Both the position numbers and the translations under genes were made by a program. A stretch of 30,729 nt of DNA from Firmicutes bacterium UBA5449 (lineage in GTDB: Bacteria > Bacillota > SHA-98 > UBA4971), in NCBI GenBank assembly GCA_002424305.1, contig DIQZ01000039.1:25472-56200 (forward strand). The letters are read 5' to 3'. Each line of letters begins with the position of its first letter. The stretch's first letter is position 1. The notes below the pieces were generated by a model, which was given only the letters and a program-made list of their open reading frames with translations, was not told the origin of the DNA and did no database searches. Of the stretch, positions 12,961-21,519 are shown one piece after another.

Positions 12961-15060
12961 GTGTCTAATCACTCGAGCATTACCATGAAGAAGAGGGTAG
13001 GCTCGCTTTTTCTTATGTGGGCAGTAGTCACCCTTGTTCTTATCTGCAGACTTTTCTGGGTGCAAGTCACAGAAAATGAACACTATCGTAAGCTGGCACT
13101 TGACCAACGACTCTATCCTGTTCCTGTAGACGCTCGCAGGGGGACTATTCGCGACGTCAAAGGCAGGGAACTTGCAGTGAGTGTCAGCGCTGATGCAGTG
13201 TATGCAATCCCCGCGGATATAGATGATCCATTGGAGACTGCAAAGCAGATCTCCAAAACTCTTGGCCTCGATGCAGAAACTGTAGGCAAAAAGCTCTGTG
13301 AGCCTGTAGCCACAGTGTGGATAGATCGCAGAGTGGATCCGGAGAAGGCAGCAGCCCTTCGGAAACTCAATCTTAAGGGCATAGGATTTGCAGAACGTGG
13401 CCAGAGATTCTATCCCAAGGATAAGCTTGCAGCCCATGTCCTGGGCATAGTAGGGATCGACAACCAAGGCTTGGAAGGAATTGAAGTCCGGTATGACTCC
13501 TTCTTGCGAGGAACCAGAGGGCAAGTAAAATCAGAACGGGATGCCACCGGAAAAGAGATCCCAGGCGGAATTACTCAGTTTGTGCCACCGGTAGACGGTA
13601 ATGACCTGTATCTCAATATAGATGAGGTAATTCAGTATATAGTTGAGCGAGAGCTCGATAAGGGAATGGCAGAACTCAAAGCAAAACGCGGAATGATTCT
13701 GGCAATGGATCCTAAAACCGGGGCTGTGTTGGCTATGGCCTCAAGACCTGCTTACAATCCTAATCGTTACTTTGAGGAACCTGACTCTTTACGAAGAAAC
13801 ATAATTGTGTCAGATGCATATGAGCCGGGATCTACTTTCAAGATAGTAACAGCTGCTGCTGCCTTAGAAGAGCGTGTTGTCAGACCGGATGACACCTTCT
13901 TTGACCCTGGGTATATGAAGGTCGCTGACAGGTATGTAAGATGCTGGCTCGCCGGAGGTCACGGTACCCAAACTTTTGTCGAAGCCACTGAAAACTCCTG
14001 TAACGTAGTGTTTGCAACCGTCGGTACCAGGCTGGGGCAGGAACGCTTCTACCGATATATTCAAGCGTTTGGCTTTGGGAACTCCCTTGGAATCGACTTT
14101 CCGGGTGAAGCCTCAGGTCTTCTTCAACGCCCAAAGAATGTTGGTCCTGTTGAACTTGCCAATATCTCATTTGGGCAGGGAATCTCTGTAACCCCTATTC
14201 AATTGCTGTCTGCTCTAAATGCAATTGCAAACGGGGGCACTCTCATGCGTCCACAGCTTATTTCAAAAATAACGGATCCTGATGGCTTCATTGTCAAGGA
14301 ATTTCAGCAAGAGCCCATAAGACAGGTTATAAGCAACCAGACATCAAAAGAGCTTTCCTTAATCTTGGAGTCGGTAATAGTCAATGGATCCGGATTCAGG
14401 GCTCAGATTCCGGGTTATCGTGTGGCCGGTAAGACAGGAACCGCAGAAAAACCCGAGGCAGGCAGATATTCTGAGAAAAGAGTCGCTTCTTTCTTAGGTT
14501 TTGCTCCGGTTGAAGACCCTAAAATAGCCATAATTGTAATCTGGGATGAACCGGATATAGACATAAGTTATGGCGGCGTGGTGGCCGCTCCGATATTTCA
14601 AGCTATATTAAAGGATGTCCTGAGGTATATGGAGATTCCGCCAAGCATGCCCACGGAGACAAAAGAACGTGAACAGCAAAGTAAGCAAGCGATTGTGCCG
14701 AATCTTATCGGACAGAACCCGGACGATGCAGCAAGACTTCTTGTCGCCCAATTCGGTCTGGACGTAGCAACAAAAGGCACCGGTGCTAAAGTGGTTCATC
14801 AAACACCTGCCCCGGAGGCTAAGGTTCCCCGAGGCACGACCGTCATCCTTTACTTGAATCAGCCTGAATCCTATAATGTAGAGGAAGTCGTAATCCCGAA
14901 TGTGACAGGTATGACCATGAAAGATGTTGCGATTATCCTATCAGACCTAGGCCTTCGTATGGAAGCAGAAGGCACCGGAGTAGCCAAAAGTTCACATCCC
15001 AAACATGGGACTTCTGTCAAGCGCGGAACAATTGTCAAGGTAAGGTTTGAGCCTCTCTAA
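12961..15060 (+). CDS. spoVD: SpoVD/PBP2-type class B penicillin-binding protein with PASTA domains
   Basis: Membrane-anchored D,D-transpeptidase that cross-links peptidoglycan at the division septum or in the spore cortex. The 699 residues contain an N-terminal transmembrane helix (about 13-32), a PBP-dimer domain (about 50-210), a transpeptidase domain with STFK (291-294), SCN (346-348) and KTG (491-493), and two C-terminal PASTA repeats (about 575-640 and 645-699). The PASTA repeats resemble SpoVD and PBP2x. Only one such gene is present here, so it may serve vegetative division as well as sporulation. The GTG start is eight bases after GAGGTAGGG. Confidence 0.93.
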   Translation: MSNHSSITMKKRVGSLFLMWAVVTLVLICRLFWVQVTENEHYRKLALDQRLYPVPVDARRGTIRDVKGRELAVSVSADAVYAIPADIDDPLETAKQISKTLGLDAETVGKKLCEPVATVWIDRRVDPEKAAALRKLNLKGIGFAERGQRFYPKDKLAAHVLGIVGIDNQGLEGIEVRYDSFLRGTRGQVKSERDATGKEIPGGITQFVPPVDGNDLYLNIDEVIQYIVERELDKGMAELKAKRGMILAMDPKTGAVLAMASRPAYNPNRYFEEPDSLRRNIIVSDAYEPGSTFKIVTAAAALEERVVRPDDTFFDPGYMKVADRYVRCWLAGGHGTQTFVEATENSCNVVFATVGTRLGQERFYRYIQAFGFGNSLGIDFPGEASGLLQRPKNVGPVELANISFGQGISVTPIQLLSALNAIANGGTLMRPQLISKITDPDGFIVKEFQQEPIRQVISNQTSKELSLILESVIVNGSGFRAQIPGYRVAGKTGTAEKPEAGRYSEKRVASFLGFAPVEDPKIAIIVIWDEPDIDISYGGVVAAPIFQAILKDVLRYMEIPPSMPTETKEREQQSKQAIVPNLIGQNPDDAARLLVAQFGLDVATKGTGAKVVHQTPAPEAKVPRGTTVILYLNQPESYNVEEVVIPNVTGMTMKDVAIILSDLGLRMEAEGTGVAKSSHPKHGTSVKRGTIVKVRFEPL

Positions 15061-15100
15061 CACAATTAGTAATGTAGGCTGCGCATAAATAACGAAGATA

Positions 15101-15122
15101 GACAAATCGGCTAACATTTGTC
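15101..15122 (+). repeat. Inverted repeat between spoVD and murE
   Basis: GACAAAT (15101-15107) and ATTTGTC (15116-15122) form perfect 7-bp arms around 8 bases, with no T run. It may be an operator or a weak hairpin. Confidence 0.4.
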
Positions 15123-15162
15123 ATATTCAGTAATCATAGACGAAATAATGGTACTGACTACA

Positions 15163-15181
15163 TTGAGTTCCGGTGACTCAA
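15163..15181 (+). repeat. Second inverted repeat upstream of murE
   Basis: TTGAGT (15163-15168) and ACTCAA (15176-15181) flank 7 bases. Together with the repeat at 15101 it makes the 158-bp spoVD-murE gap, the largest inside the cluster, a possible regulatory point. No clear promoter is seen. Confidence 0.35.
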
Positions 15182-15218
15182 GTGACGGTCATCGGCATGA
15201 GACAGGTGGGGCACATGA

Positions 15219-16736
15219 GTGAAAAAACTTGAAGATCTAATGGAGTATTCGAGAGTGGTGCCATGCGGTTATACGGGAAATACTGACGTGGAGATTCAGG
15301 GAATCACGTATGATTCGCGCAAGGTCGGTCCCGGATATTTATTTGTATGCATACGCGGAGAACATCATGATGGCCACGCCTTCATTCCTGAAGCAGTATC
15401 CCGTGGTGCAGTAGCTATCGTTGTCGACAGAAAAGTAGAAATTCCCGATACAATCAGCGTCATGAGAGTCAGTGATTCGCGAAGGGCTTTAGGTGATATG
15501 GCTCAAGCTTTCTATGACAACCCGTCAGCATCACTATTTTGCGTTGGAGTAACCGGCACTAAAGGTAAGACCACTACCACGTATTTGATTAAAAGCGTGC
15601 TTGATGAAGCAGGACTTTCCTGCGGAATCATAGGGACTCTCGGTTATGTTTCAGGAGATTTGACCATTCCTATTGAGCATACCACACCTGAATCCCCTGA
15701 CATTCAAGAATTCCTTGCCAACGTACGAACATCCAAAGGTAGGGCAGTAGCAATGGAGGTTTCATCCCATGCCATTGCCCTTCAAAGGATAAGGGGAGTT
15801 GACTTCAATGTAGGGGTATTTACTAATATCGGTCATGATCATTTGGATTTTCACGGTTCATTTGACAACTATCTTGCTACAAAGGCATCGTTTTTTGAAA
15901 CCCTTGGCGAAGAATCCGGCATCAACAAGGATAACTCGAAAATCAAGACAGCAGTAGTAAACATAGATGACCCAAACTCCGACTTTATTATATCCGGAGC
16001 AAATACACAAACCCTTACCTATGGAATTTCCAACTCTTCAGCAGACATAACAGCCACAGAGCTTAGATTGCATGAAGGAGTCACTTCTTTCGTAGTATGT
16101 ACGCCCCGCGGAAGTTTTCCGGTCTCCTTGAATCTCAGGGGAATCTTCAACGTCTATAATGCCCTTGCAGCGATAGGATGCGGACTTACGGCAGGGTTGG
16201 ACTTTGATACAATAGGTATCGGCCTTGGGCGCATCAAAGGAGTGCCCGGTAGGTTCGAATCAGTAGATGAAGGTCAGCCGTTCGCTGTTGTGGTTGATTA
16301 TGCCCACACACCTGACAGCATGGAGAATGTCTTAAGAGCAGCTCGACACCTTGGACCGGGAAGTTTGACTGTAGTATTCGGCTGTGGGGGAGACCGAGAC
16401 AGATCCAAAAGACCGATAATGGGGAAGATCGCAGCAACCTTAGCAGATCGTGTAATAGTCACTTCAGACAATCCCAGAACAGAAACACCCTATGATATCT
16501 GCAAGGAAATCGAGAAAGGGATCCTTCGCACAGGACACCCGCGTCTAGGGTATGAAATTATTCCGGATAGAGCTTCCGCCATACAAAGCGCAATCTCTTT
16601 AGCGCAAGAAGGCGACATTTTAATCATCGCAGGTAAAGGCCATGAAACATACCAAGTATTCCGTGACAACACCATCCATTTTGACGATAGAGAAGTCGCA
16701 AAGAGTCTGCTGAGGGAGCGTATGAAAAATGCCTGA
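15219..16736 (+). CDS. murE: UDP-MurNAc-tripeptide synthetase MurE (meso-DAP adding)
   Basis: Cytoplasmic ATP-dependent ligase that adds the third residue to UDP-MurNAc-L-Ala-D-Glu. The 505 residues show the ATP loop TGTKGKTT (112-119), the central HTTPESPDIQ, the carbamylated-lysine region after DHLDFHG, and AGKGHE near the C terminus. The DNPR motif (417-420) is the recognised signature for meso-diaminopimelate rather than lysine. The GTG start at 15219 follows AGGTGGGG by seven bases; an overlapping ATG at 15215 runs out after five codons. It overlaps murF by eight bases. Confidence 0.96.
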   Translation: MKKLEDLMEYSRVVPCGYTGNTDVEIQGITYDSRKVGPGYLFVCIRGEHHDGHAFIPEAVSRGAVAIVVDRKVEIPDTISVMRVSDSRRALGDMAQAFYDNPSASLFCVGVTGTKGKTTTTYLIKSVLDEAGLSCGIIGTLGYVSGDLTIPIEHTTPESPDIQEFLANVRTSKGRAVAMEVSSHAIALQRIRGVDFNVGVFTNIGHDHLDFHGSFDNYLATKASFFETLGEESGINKDNSKIKTAVVNIDDPNSDFIISGANTQTLTYGISNSSADITATELRLHEGVTSFVVCTPRGSFPVSLNLRGIFNVYNALAAIGCGLTAGLDFDTIGIGLGRIKGVPGRFESVDEGQPFAVVVDYAHTPDSMENVLRAARHLGPGSLTVVFGCGGDRDRSKRPIMGKIAATLADRVIVTSDNPRTETPYDICKEIEKGILRTGHPRLGYEIIPDRASAIQSAISLAQEGDILIIAGKGHETYQVFRDNTIHFDDREVAKSLLRERMKNA

Positions 16737-18144
16737 ATTCACACTTGATGAAATCTTGAATAGCACTTTAGGGCATACTGAGATGTCCGGGAAATACCGA
16801 AAGTTTCTGGGAGTTGCCACCGATTCACGGAAAACCGAAGGAGGAGAACTCTTTTTTGCGCTAACAGGCCCCAACTTTGACGGACACAATTTCGCGCATG
16901 AAGCAGCGATAAAAGGCGCACGAGGCATAGTTATCTCCGATACAATCGCAACCGATAATCTTCCTGATGGAGTGTGGGTCATTCGAGTTGATGACACACT
17001 GAAAGCCATGCAAAGACTGGCACAACACAATAGGCACCGCCTCGGGACCTTTGTTATTGCGGTAACAGGAAGCACCGGTAAGACTTCTACAAAAGACATG
17101 ATTTACTCCATTTTTTCCCAACGGATGCTGACTACCAGAACTCATCAGAATTTCAACAATGAAATCGGGGTTGCCCTAACCCTGCTTGGACTCGAGAAAC
17201 ATCATGAAGTGTGTGTCGTAGAGCTTGCAATGAGAGCGCCGGGTGAAATTCGCGAACTCTCTCGGATCGCCGCGCCGGACATGGGTATCATTACAAACGT
17301 AGGAGAAAGTCATATAGAACTGTTAGGTTCTGTTGAAAACATCGCAAAGGCAAAGGCAGAACTCTTTGAAGCTCTTGGAGATTCAGGCATCGCTCTGCTA
17401 AACGGCGATTGCCCTCATACTGCCAAGATAAGAGATATGGTACGAGGCCGTGCCATCCTTTTCGGATGCGAAGACACGAATGAGGTCAGAGGGAAAGACA
17501 TAGTGAATCTTGGGAAAGACGGAACTCAATTTGTCATTGAGTATGGTGAGAGATCTTTCAAAGCGCACGTGCCTGTGCCCGGTATCCATAATGTCCATAA
17601 TGCACTGGCTGCAGCCGCAGTTGCGCTTGTATCAGGCCTTGATACACACGCCATTATCGAAGGCCTTGCCAATCCGGAGCTGACCTTCCAGCGTATGGAC
17701 ATAATAGAGGCAGCTTCAGGATTTACTGTGATTGATGATACTTATAACGCAAGTCCTTCGTCGATGAATGCAGCGCTACACGTGCTGAAAGACATAGGAG
17801 ACATAAAAAGAAGGACAATTGCTGTCCTAGGAAACATGCTGGAACTTGGGCACATTGCTGATGAAGCCCACAAGAACCTTTCCAAAACCATTGTTGACTG
17901 CTCCATAGATATTCTTGTTACAGTAGGGGATCTAGCAGGCCTGGCAGGTAAAGAGGCTGTTCGCCTCGGGAAGGATCCTAATACAGTCTTTCGATTTTGT
18001 GAGAAGACAGAGGCCATTGATACCCTAATGGAACTGATACGACCGGACGATGTGATACTGGTCAAGGGTTCCAGATCAATGGAGATGGAGGAGATCTCCA
18101 AGGCGCTCTTGGAAGGCACTGGAGGCGAACCCCATGTCTCATGA
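16729..18144 (+). CDS. murF: UDP-MurNAc-tripeptide--D-Ala-D-Ala ligase MurF
   Basis: Completes the cytoplasmic UDP-MurNAc-pentapeptide by adding D-Ala-D-Ala. The 471 residues include the ATP loop TGSTGKTST (about 113-121), NFNNEIGVALTLL, the switch region NVGESHIELLGS and DDTYNASPSSM, which is characteristic of MurF. It overlaps murE by eight bases and mraY by eleven, indicating tight translational coupling through these three genes. Confidence 0.96.
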   Translation: MPEFTLDEILNSTLGHTEMSGKYRKFLGVATDSRKTEGGELFFALTGPNFDGHNFAHEAAIKGARGIVISDTIATDNLPDGVWVIRVDDTLKAMQRLAQHNRHRLGTFVIAVTGSTGKTSTKDMIYSIFSQRMLTTRTHQNFNNEIGVALTLLGLEKHHEVCVVELAMRAPGEIRELSRIAAPDMGIITNVGESHIELLGSVENIAKAKAELFEALGDSGIALLNGDCPHTAKIRDMVRGRAILFGCEDTNEVRGKDIVNLGKDGTQFVIEYGERSFKAHVPVPGIHNVHNALAAAAVALVSGLDTHAIIEGLANPELTFQRMDIIEAASGFTVIDDTYNASPSSMNAALHVLKDIGDIKRRTIAVLGNMLELGHIADEAHKNLSKTIVDCSIDILVTVGDLAGLAGKEAVRLGKDPNTVFRFCEKTEAIDTLMELIRPDDVILVKGSRSMEMEEISKALLEGTGGEPHVS

Positions 18145-19099
18145 AGCATATTCAGCACTGCTCGCTTTTGGAATATTACTACTTATCGGCCCCACATCTA
18201 TCAGACTACTTAGGGTGCTGAAGTTTGGACAGTCTATACGACAAGACGGTCCTTCTACACATCTTAGAAAAGCAGGCACACCTACAATGGGTGGGCTCAT
18301 GATCCTCCTTGGAGCCTCCCTATCTACACTCATTTTGGCGCCCAGGACCCTGGACGTAGCATGGGTACTCTTTCTCACTCTGGGATTCGGAGCTATAGGG
18401 CTGGCTGATGATTATATTATAGTTGCGCTTCGTAGGCCTCTTGGGCTACGGGCAAGGCACAAACTCATGCTTCAGGCCCTTCTGTCAGCTCTTTTGGGGT
18501 TGTATGCAGCTACCACACCCCAACTTGGAACAACTGTCGCTATTCCATTTACTTCTTCACAACTGGATTTGGGAATAGTCGGATATCCGCTGTTTGCGAT
18601 TTTTATCATGCTGTGCGCATCCAATGCAGTAAACCTTACTGATGGCCTCGATGGACTTGCCGCCGGCACAACGGCAATTGCTTTTGCTACGTATAGTATA
18701 ATCGCTGCCTTCTTTGGCAGACATGACCTTGCTGTTGCTGCTTCTGCTCTGGCAGGCGCTTGCATAGGCTTCTCTTGGTTCAACTGCCATCCTGCCAATG
18801 TAATAATGGGAGATACCGGTTCTCTCGCCCTTGGAGCAGCTTTGGGCAGCTTAGCAATTCTCACAAAGACAGAGTTTCTTTTGGTTATTATAGGAGGGGT
18901 TTTTGTCATTGAGGCTTTATCAGTCATTATCCAGGTTACCTATTTCAAGCTCACCGGTGGTAAGAGGGTTTTTAGAATGAGCCCTATTCACCATCATTTT
19001 GAGCTATCCGGGTGGCAAGAACCCAAAGTAGTGACAAGATTTTGGATACTTGGACTGGTCTTCTCAGTCCTTGGATTGCTGGCTCTTTTTCAATTCTAA
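18134..19099 (+). CDS. mraY: Phospho-MurNAc-pentapeptide transferase MraY
   Basis: Polytopic membrane enzyme that transfers phospho-MurNAc-pentapeptide to undecaprenyl phosphate, giving lipid I. The 321 residues (close to the Bacillus length) form about ten membrane segments. Signature regions are TPTMGG (49-54), the catalytic aspartates in LADDY (90-94), NAVNLTDGLDGLA, MGDTGSLALG and PIHHHFELSGW near the end. The start overlaps murF. Downstream there are only 74 bp before ftsW, whereas many clusters carry murD here. Confidence 0.96.
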   Translation: MSHEAYSALLAFGILLLIGPTSIRLLRVLKFGQSIRQDGPSTHLRKAGTPTMGGLMILLGASLSTLILAPRTLDVAWVLFLTLGFGAIGLADDYIIVALRRPLGLRARHKLMLQALLSALLGLYAATTPQLGTTVAIPFTSSQLDLGIVGYPLFAIFIMLCASNAVNLTDGLDGLAAGTTAIAFATYSIIAAFFGRHDLAVAASALAGACIGFSWFNCHPANVIMGDTGSLALGAALGSLAILTKTEFLLVIIGGVFVIEALSVIIQVTYFKLTGGKRVFRMSPIHHHFELSGWQEPKVVTRFWILGLVFSVLGLLALFQF

Positions 19100-19173
19100 G
19101 GTCACATGACGGTGGAAACGGAGTACTTAATTCCATGGGACTAAAGGCGCGCGTCAAAGGGAGGGTAGACGTG

Positions 19174-20292
19174 ATGAACCGTGAGCGAAAACAACAGGCA
19201 AGATACTCTCCTGACATAGTGATCTTCTTGATTACCCTTGCGTTGTTAAGTATAGGAGTGGTCATGGTTTTCAGCGCAAGCTCTGTAAGCGCAAGGGCAG
19301 TTTATGATGACACCTACTACTTCCTCAAACGCCAACTGGCATGGGCCGGGCTTGGCCTTGTCACAATGATCATCACAATGCAGGTTGACTACCGCATCTG
19401 GAAGAAAATGGCATGGCTGGCTCTTATCGCTACGATTCTTCTGCTTATCGCTGTTCTCATCCCCGGAATCGGTGTGGCAATCCGAGGCTCCAGGAGATGG
19501 ATTGACATAGGACCCATCCCGTTTCAACCTTCAGAGATTGCAAAGATAGTCATGGTCCTTTTCATGGCAAGTTTCTTGTCAGACCGCATCGGGAGAATCC
19601 ATAAGTTTTCCCAGGGGCTACTGGCACCCCTTGTCATTCTGGGCGTAGTATTTGGGCTCATAGTATTGGAACCGGATTTTGGCACCAGCGGCACTATCGT
19701 GGCGGTCTCACTCATGATGTTATTTGCTGCCGGAGCAAGGAGCATCCACCTTTTGTCTTTGGCAGCCTTAGGGGTTCCGGGGCTTGTAGTCATGGCTATT
19801 GCAGCCCCTTACAGAGCCAGACGCTTTCTGGCATTTCTTGACCCGTGGGAAGACCCACTGGGATCCGGCTTTCACATAATCCAGTCCCTCCTTGCGTTGG
19901 GTTCCGGTGGGTTATTTGGTGTAGGACTGGGAAGGAGCAGACAGAAATTTCTTTACCTCCCTATGCAGCATACAGACTTTATTTTTGCTATTATTGGAGA
20001 GGAATTGGGTTTTACCGGAGCTGCCATGGTGTTGATATTCTACTTCCTGTTTGCTTGGCGTGGCTTACGCATAGCCATAGCTACGTCTGATGCGTTTGGG
20101 AAGCTACTTGCAGTTGGCATTACGACCATGATAGTATTTCAAGCAATAATCAATATAGGAGTTGTTTCCGGAGTACTGCCAATAACAGGCATAACCTTAC
20201 CCCTTATCAGCTCCGGCGGGTCTTCTCTTGTAACGACATTAGCTGCCATAGGAGTGCTTCTTAATATCTCCAAGCACTCGACTTTGAGGTGA
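19174..20292 (+). CDS. ftsW: SEDS peptidoglycan glycosyltransferase FtsW/SpoVE
   Basis: Polytopic SEDS-family enzyme that polymerises lipid II with its partner class B PBP, probably the SpoVD-like protein of this cluster. The 372 residues contain about ten membrane helices, the RRWIDIGPIPFQPSE signature, the catalytic-site region VLEPDFGT, and SLLALGSGGLFGVGLG with the family end GITLPLISSGGSS. The ATG at 19174 is eight bases after GGGAGGG; GTG 19171 is an alternative. An in-frame extension back into mraY is not credible. Whether it acts in vegetative division, cortex synthesis or both cannot be told. Confidence 0.94.
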   Translation: MNRERKQQARYSPDIVIFLITLALLSIGVVMVFSASSVSARAVYDDTYYFLKRQLAWAGLGLVTMIITMQVDYRIWKKMAWLALIATILLLIAVLIPGIGVAIRGSRRWIDIGPIPFQPSEIAKIVMVLFMASFLSDRIGRIHKFSQGLLAPLVILGVVFGLIVLEPDFGTSGTIVAVSLMMLFAAGARSIHLLSLAALGVPGLVVMAIAAPYRARRFLAFLDPWEDPLGSGFHIIQSLLALGSGGLFGVGLGRSRQKFLYLPMQHTDFIFAIIGEELGFTGAAMVLIFYFLFAWRGLRIAIATSDAFGKLLAVGITTMIVFQAIINIGVVSGVLPITGITLPLISSGGSSLVTTLAAIGVLLNISKHSTLR

Positions 20293-20297
20293 AAACG

Positions 20298-21416
20298 GTG
20301 AAATTGATAATTGCCGGCGGAGGCACCGGAGGACACATATATCCTGGGATAACAGTGGCAAAAACCGTTCTTGAGAGGATTCCCGAAGCCGAGATTGTAT
20401 TTGTCGGCACAAGAAGGGGTTTGGAAGCTGATGTTGTACCAAGGGAAGGTTTCGAATTACTTTTCATAGACGTAGAAGGTTTTCGGCGCAAGCTATCACC
20501 TGAGACACTTGCCACCGCATACCGTGCATTCAAAGGCGTTTTTCAGGCCAAGGCAATAATCAAGAAGCTCCAACCTGATGTTGTGGTAGGAACAGGTGGA
20601 TATGTTTCAGGGCCTGTTGTGCTCGCGGCATGGCTCTCCGGTATACCGACCCTAATTCATGAGCAGAATGCCTTGCCCGGGTTTACCACTCGAATCCTGT
20701 CGCGTATCGCCGACGTAGTCGCGTTGACATATCCTGAGTCTGCTAAGTATTTTTCTAAGAACGTAAAAACAAGTCTTACCGGAAATCCAATAAGGCGTTC
20801 AATACTCCAAACAGCACGGAGTCAAGGCCTGGCTGCTTTTCATCTTGACTCCCAAATGTCTACTGTCTTGGTTTTCGGAGGCAGTCAAGGCGCAAGAGCC
20901 ATTAACAAAGCAATGGTTCGGGTTCTGCCGACAATGATGAAATCCAGAGATCTCCAGGTGATATATCAGACGGGAAGACGAGATAATGATTGGGTCAAAA
21001 AAGAACTGGAAGCCAATTGTGGCGGAATCTCAGATTCACGCCGTCTAATAGTATTGGATTATATCTACCGCATGGATTATGCGATCGCATGCGCGGATCT
21101 TGTGATAAGCAGAGCAGGTGCCATATCCATCGCAGAAATCACAGGGCGTGGCTTGCCGTCAATCTTAATTCCGCTTCCAAGCTCAGCTGAGGGACATCAA
21201 GTGAAGAACGCAGAGGCACTTGAAGAGGCCGGCGCAGCCCTGGTAATTCATGAAAAAGACTTGACACCCGAATCTTTGCTGAGAGCTATCAGCAGGATTA
21301 TTGATGATGAGAATCAACGTAAGTACATGGCAAGAAAATCCTGCGAGCTGGGCCGGCCCAAGGCTGCCGATGATTTGGCAGATATTGTTGTTTCCCTGGC
21401 GAAGGGACATGCCTGA
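20298..21416 (+). CDS. murG: Lipid II synthase MurG
   Basis: Peripheral membrane glycosyltransferase that adds GlcNAc from UDP-GlcNAc to lipid I. The 372 residues begin MKLIIAGGGTGGHIYPG, the diphosphate-binding G loop. GTGGYVSGPV, HEQNALPG and VFGGSQGA follow, and SRAGAISIAEI with LPSILIPLP forms the nucleotide-sugar site. The GTG at 20298 is favoured over the GTG at 20289 because GAGGTG (20285-20290) is then correctly spaced and the N terminus fits the family. It lies five bases after the ftsW stop. Confidence 0.96.
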   Translation: MKLIIAGGGTGGHIYPGITVAKTVLERIPEAEIVFVGTRRGLEADVVPREGFELLFIDVEGFRRKLSPETLATAYRAFKGVFQAKAIIKKLQPDVVVGTGGYVSGPVVLAAWLSGIPTLIHEQNALPGFTTRILSRIADVVALTYPESAKYFSKNVKTSLTGNPIRRSILQTARSQGLAAFHLDSQMSTVLVFGGSQGARAINKAMVRVLPTMMKSRDLQVIYQTGRRDNDWVKKELEANCGGISDSRRLIVLDYIYRMDYAIACADLVISRAGAISIAEITGRGLPSILIPLPSSAEGHQVKNAEALEEAGAALVIHEKDLTPESLLRAISRIIDDENQRKYMARKSCELGRPKAADDLADIVVSLAKGHA

Positions 21417-21519
21417 GGCCCTCAGTTTCGCGTAAGTAGCATAGAAACCCGAATAGGCATAGGATTAATATGCACAGATCTAATGTATCCGGTCTAAGTC
21501 TGAGAAAGTAGGGTGTAGT

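Noticed and set aside
19012..19173. Long N-terminal extension of ftsW overlapping mraY
   Set aside because: The overlap is just a shadow of mraY; a well-placed GGGAGGG precedes ATG 19174.
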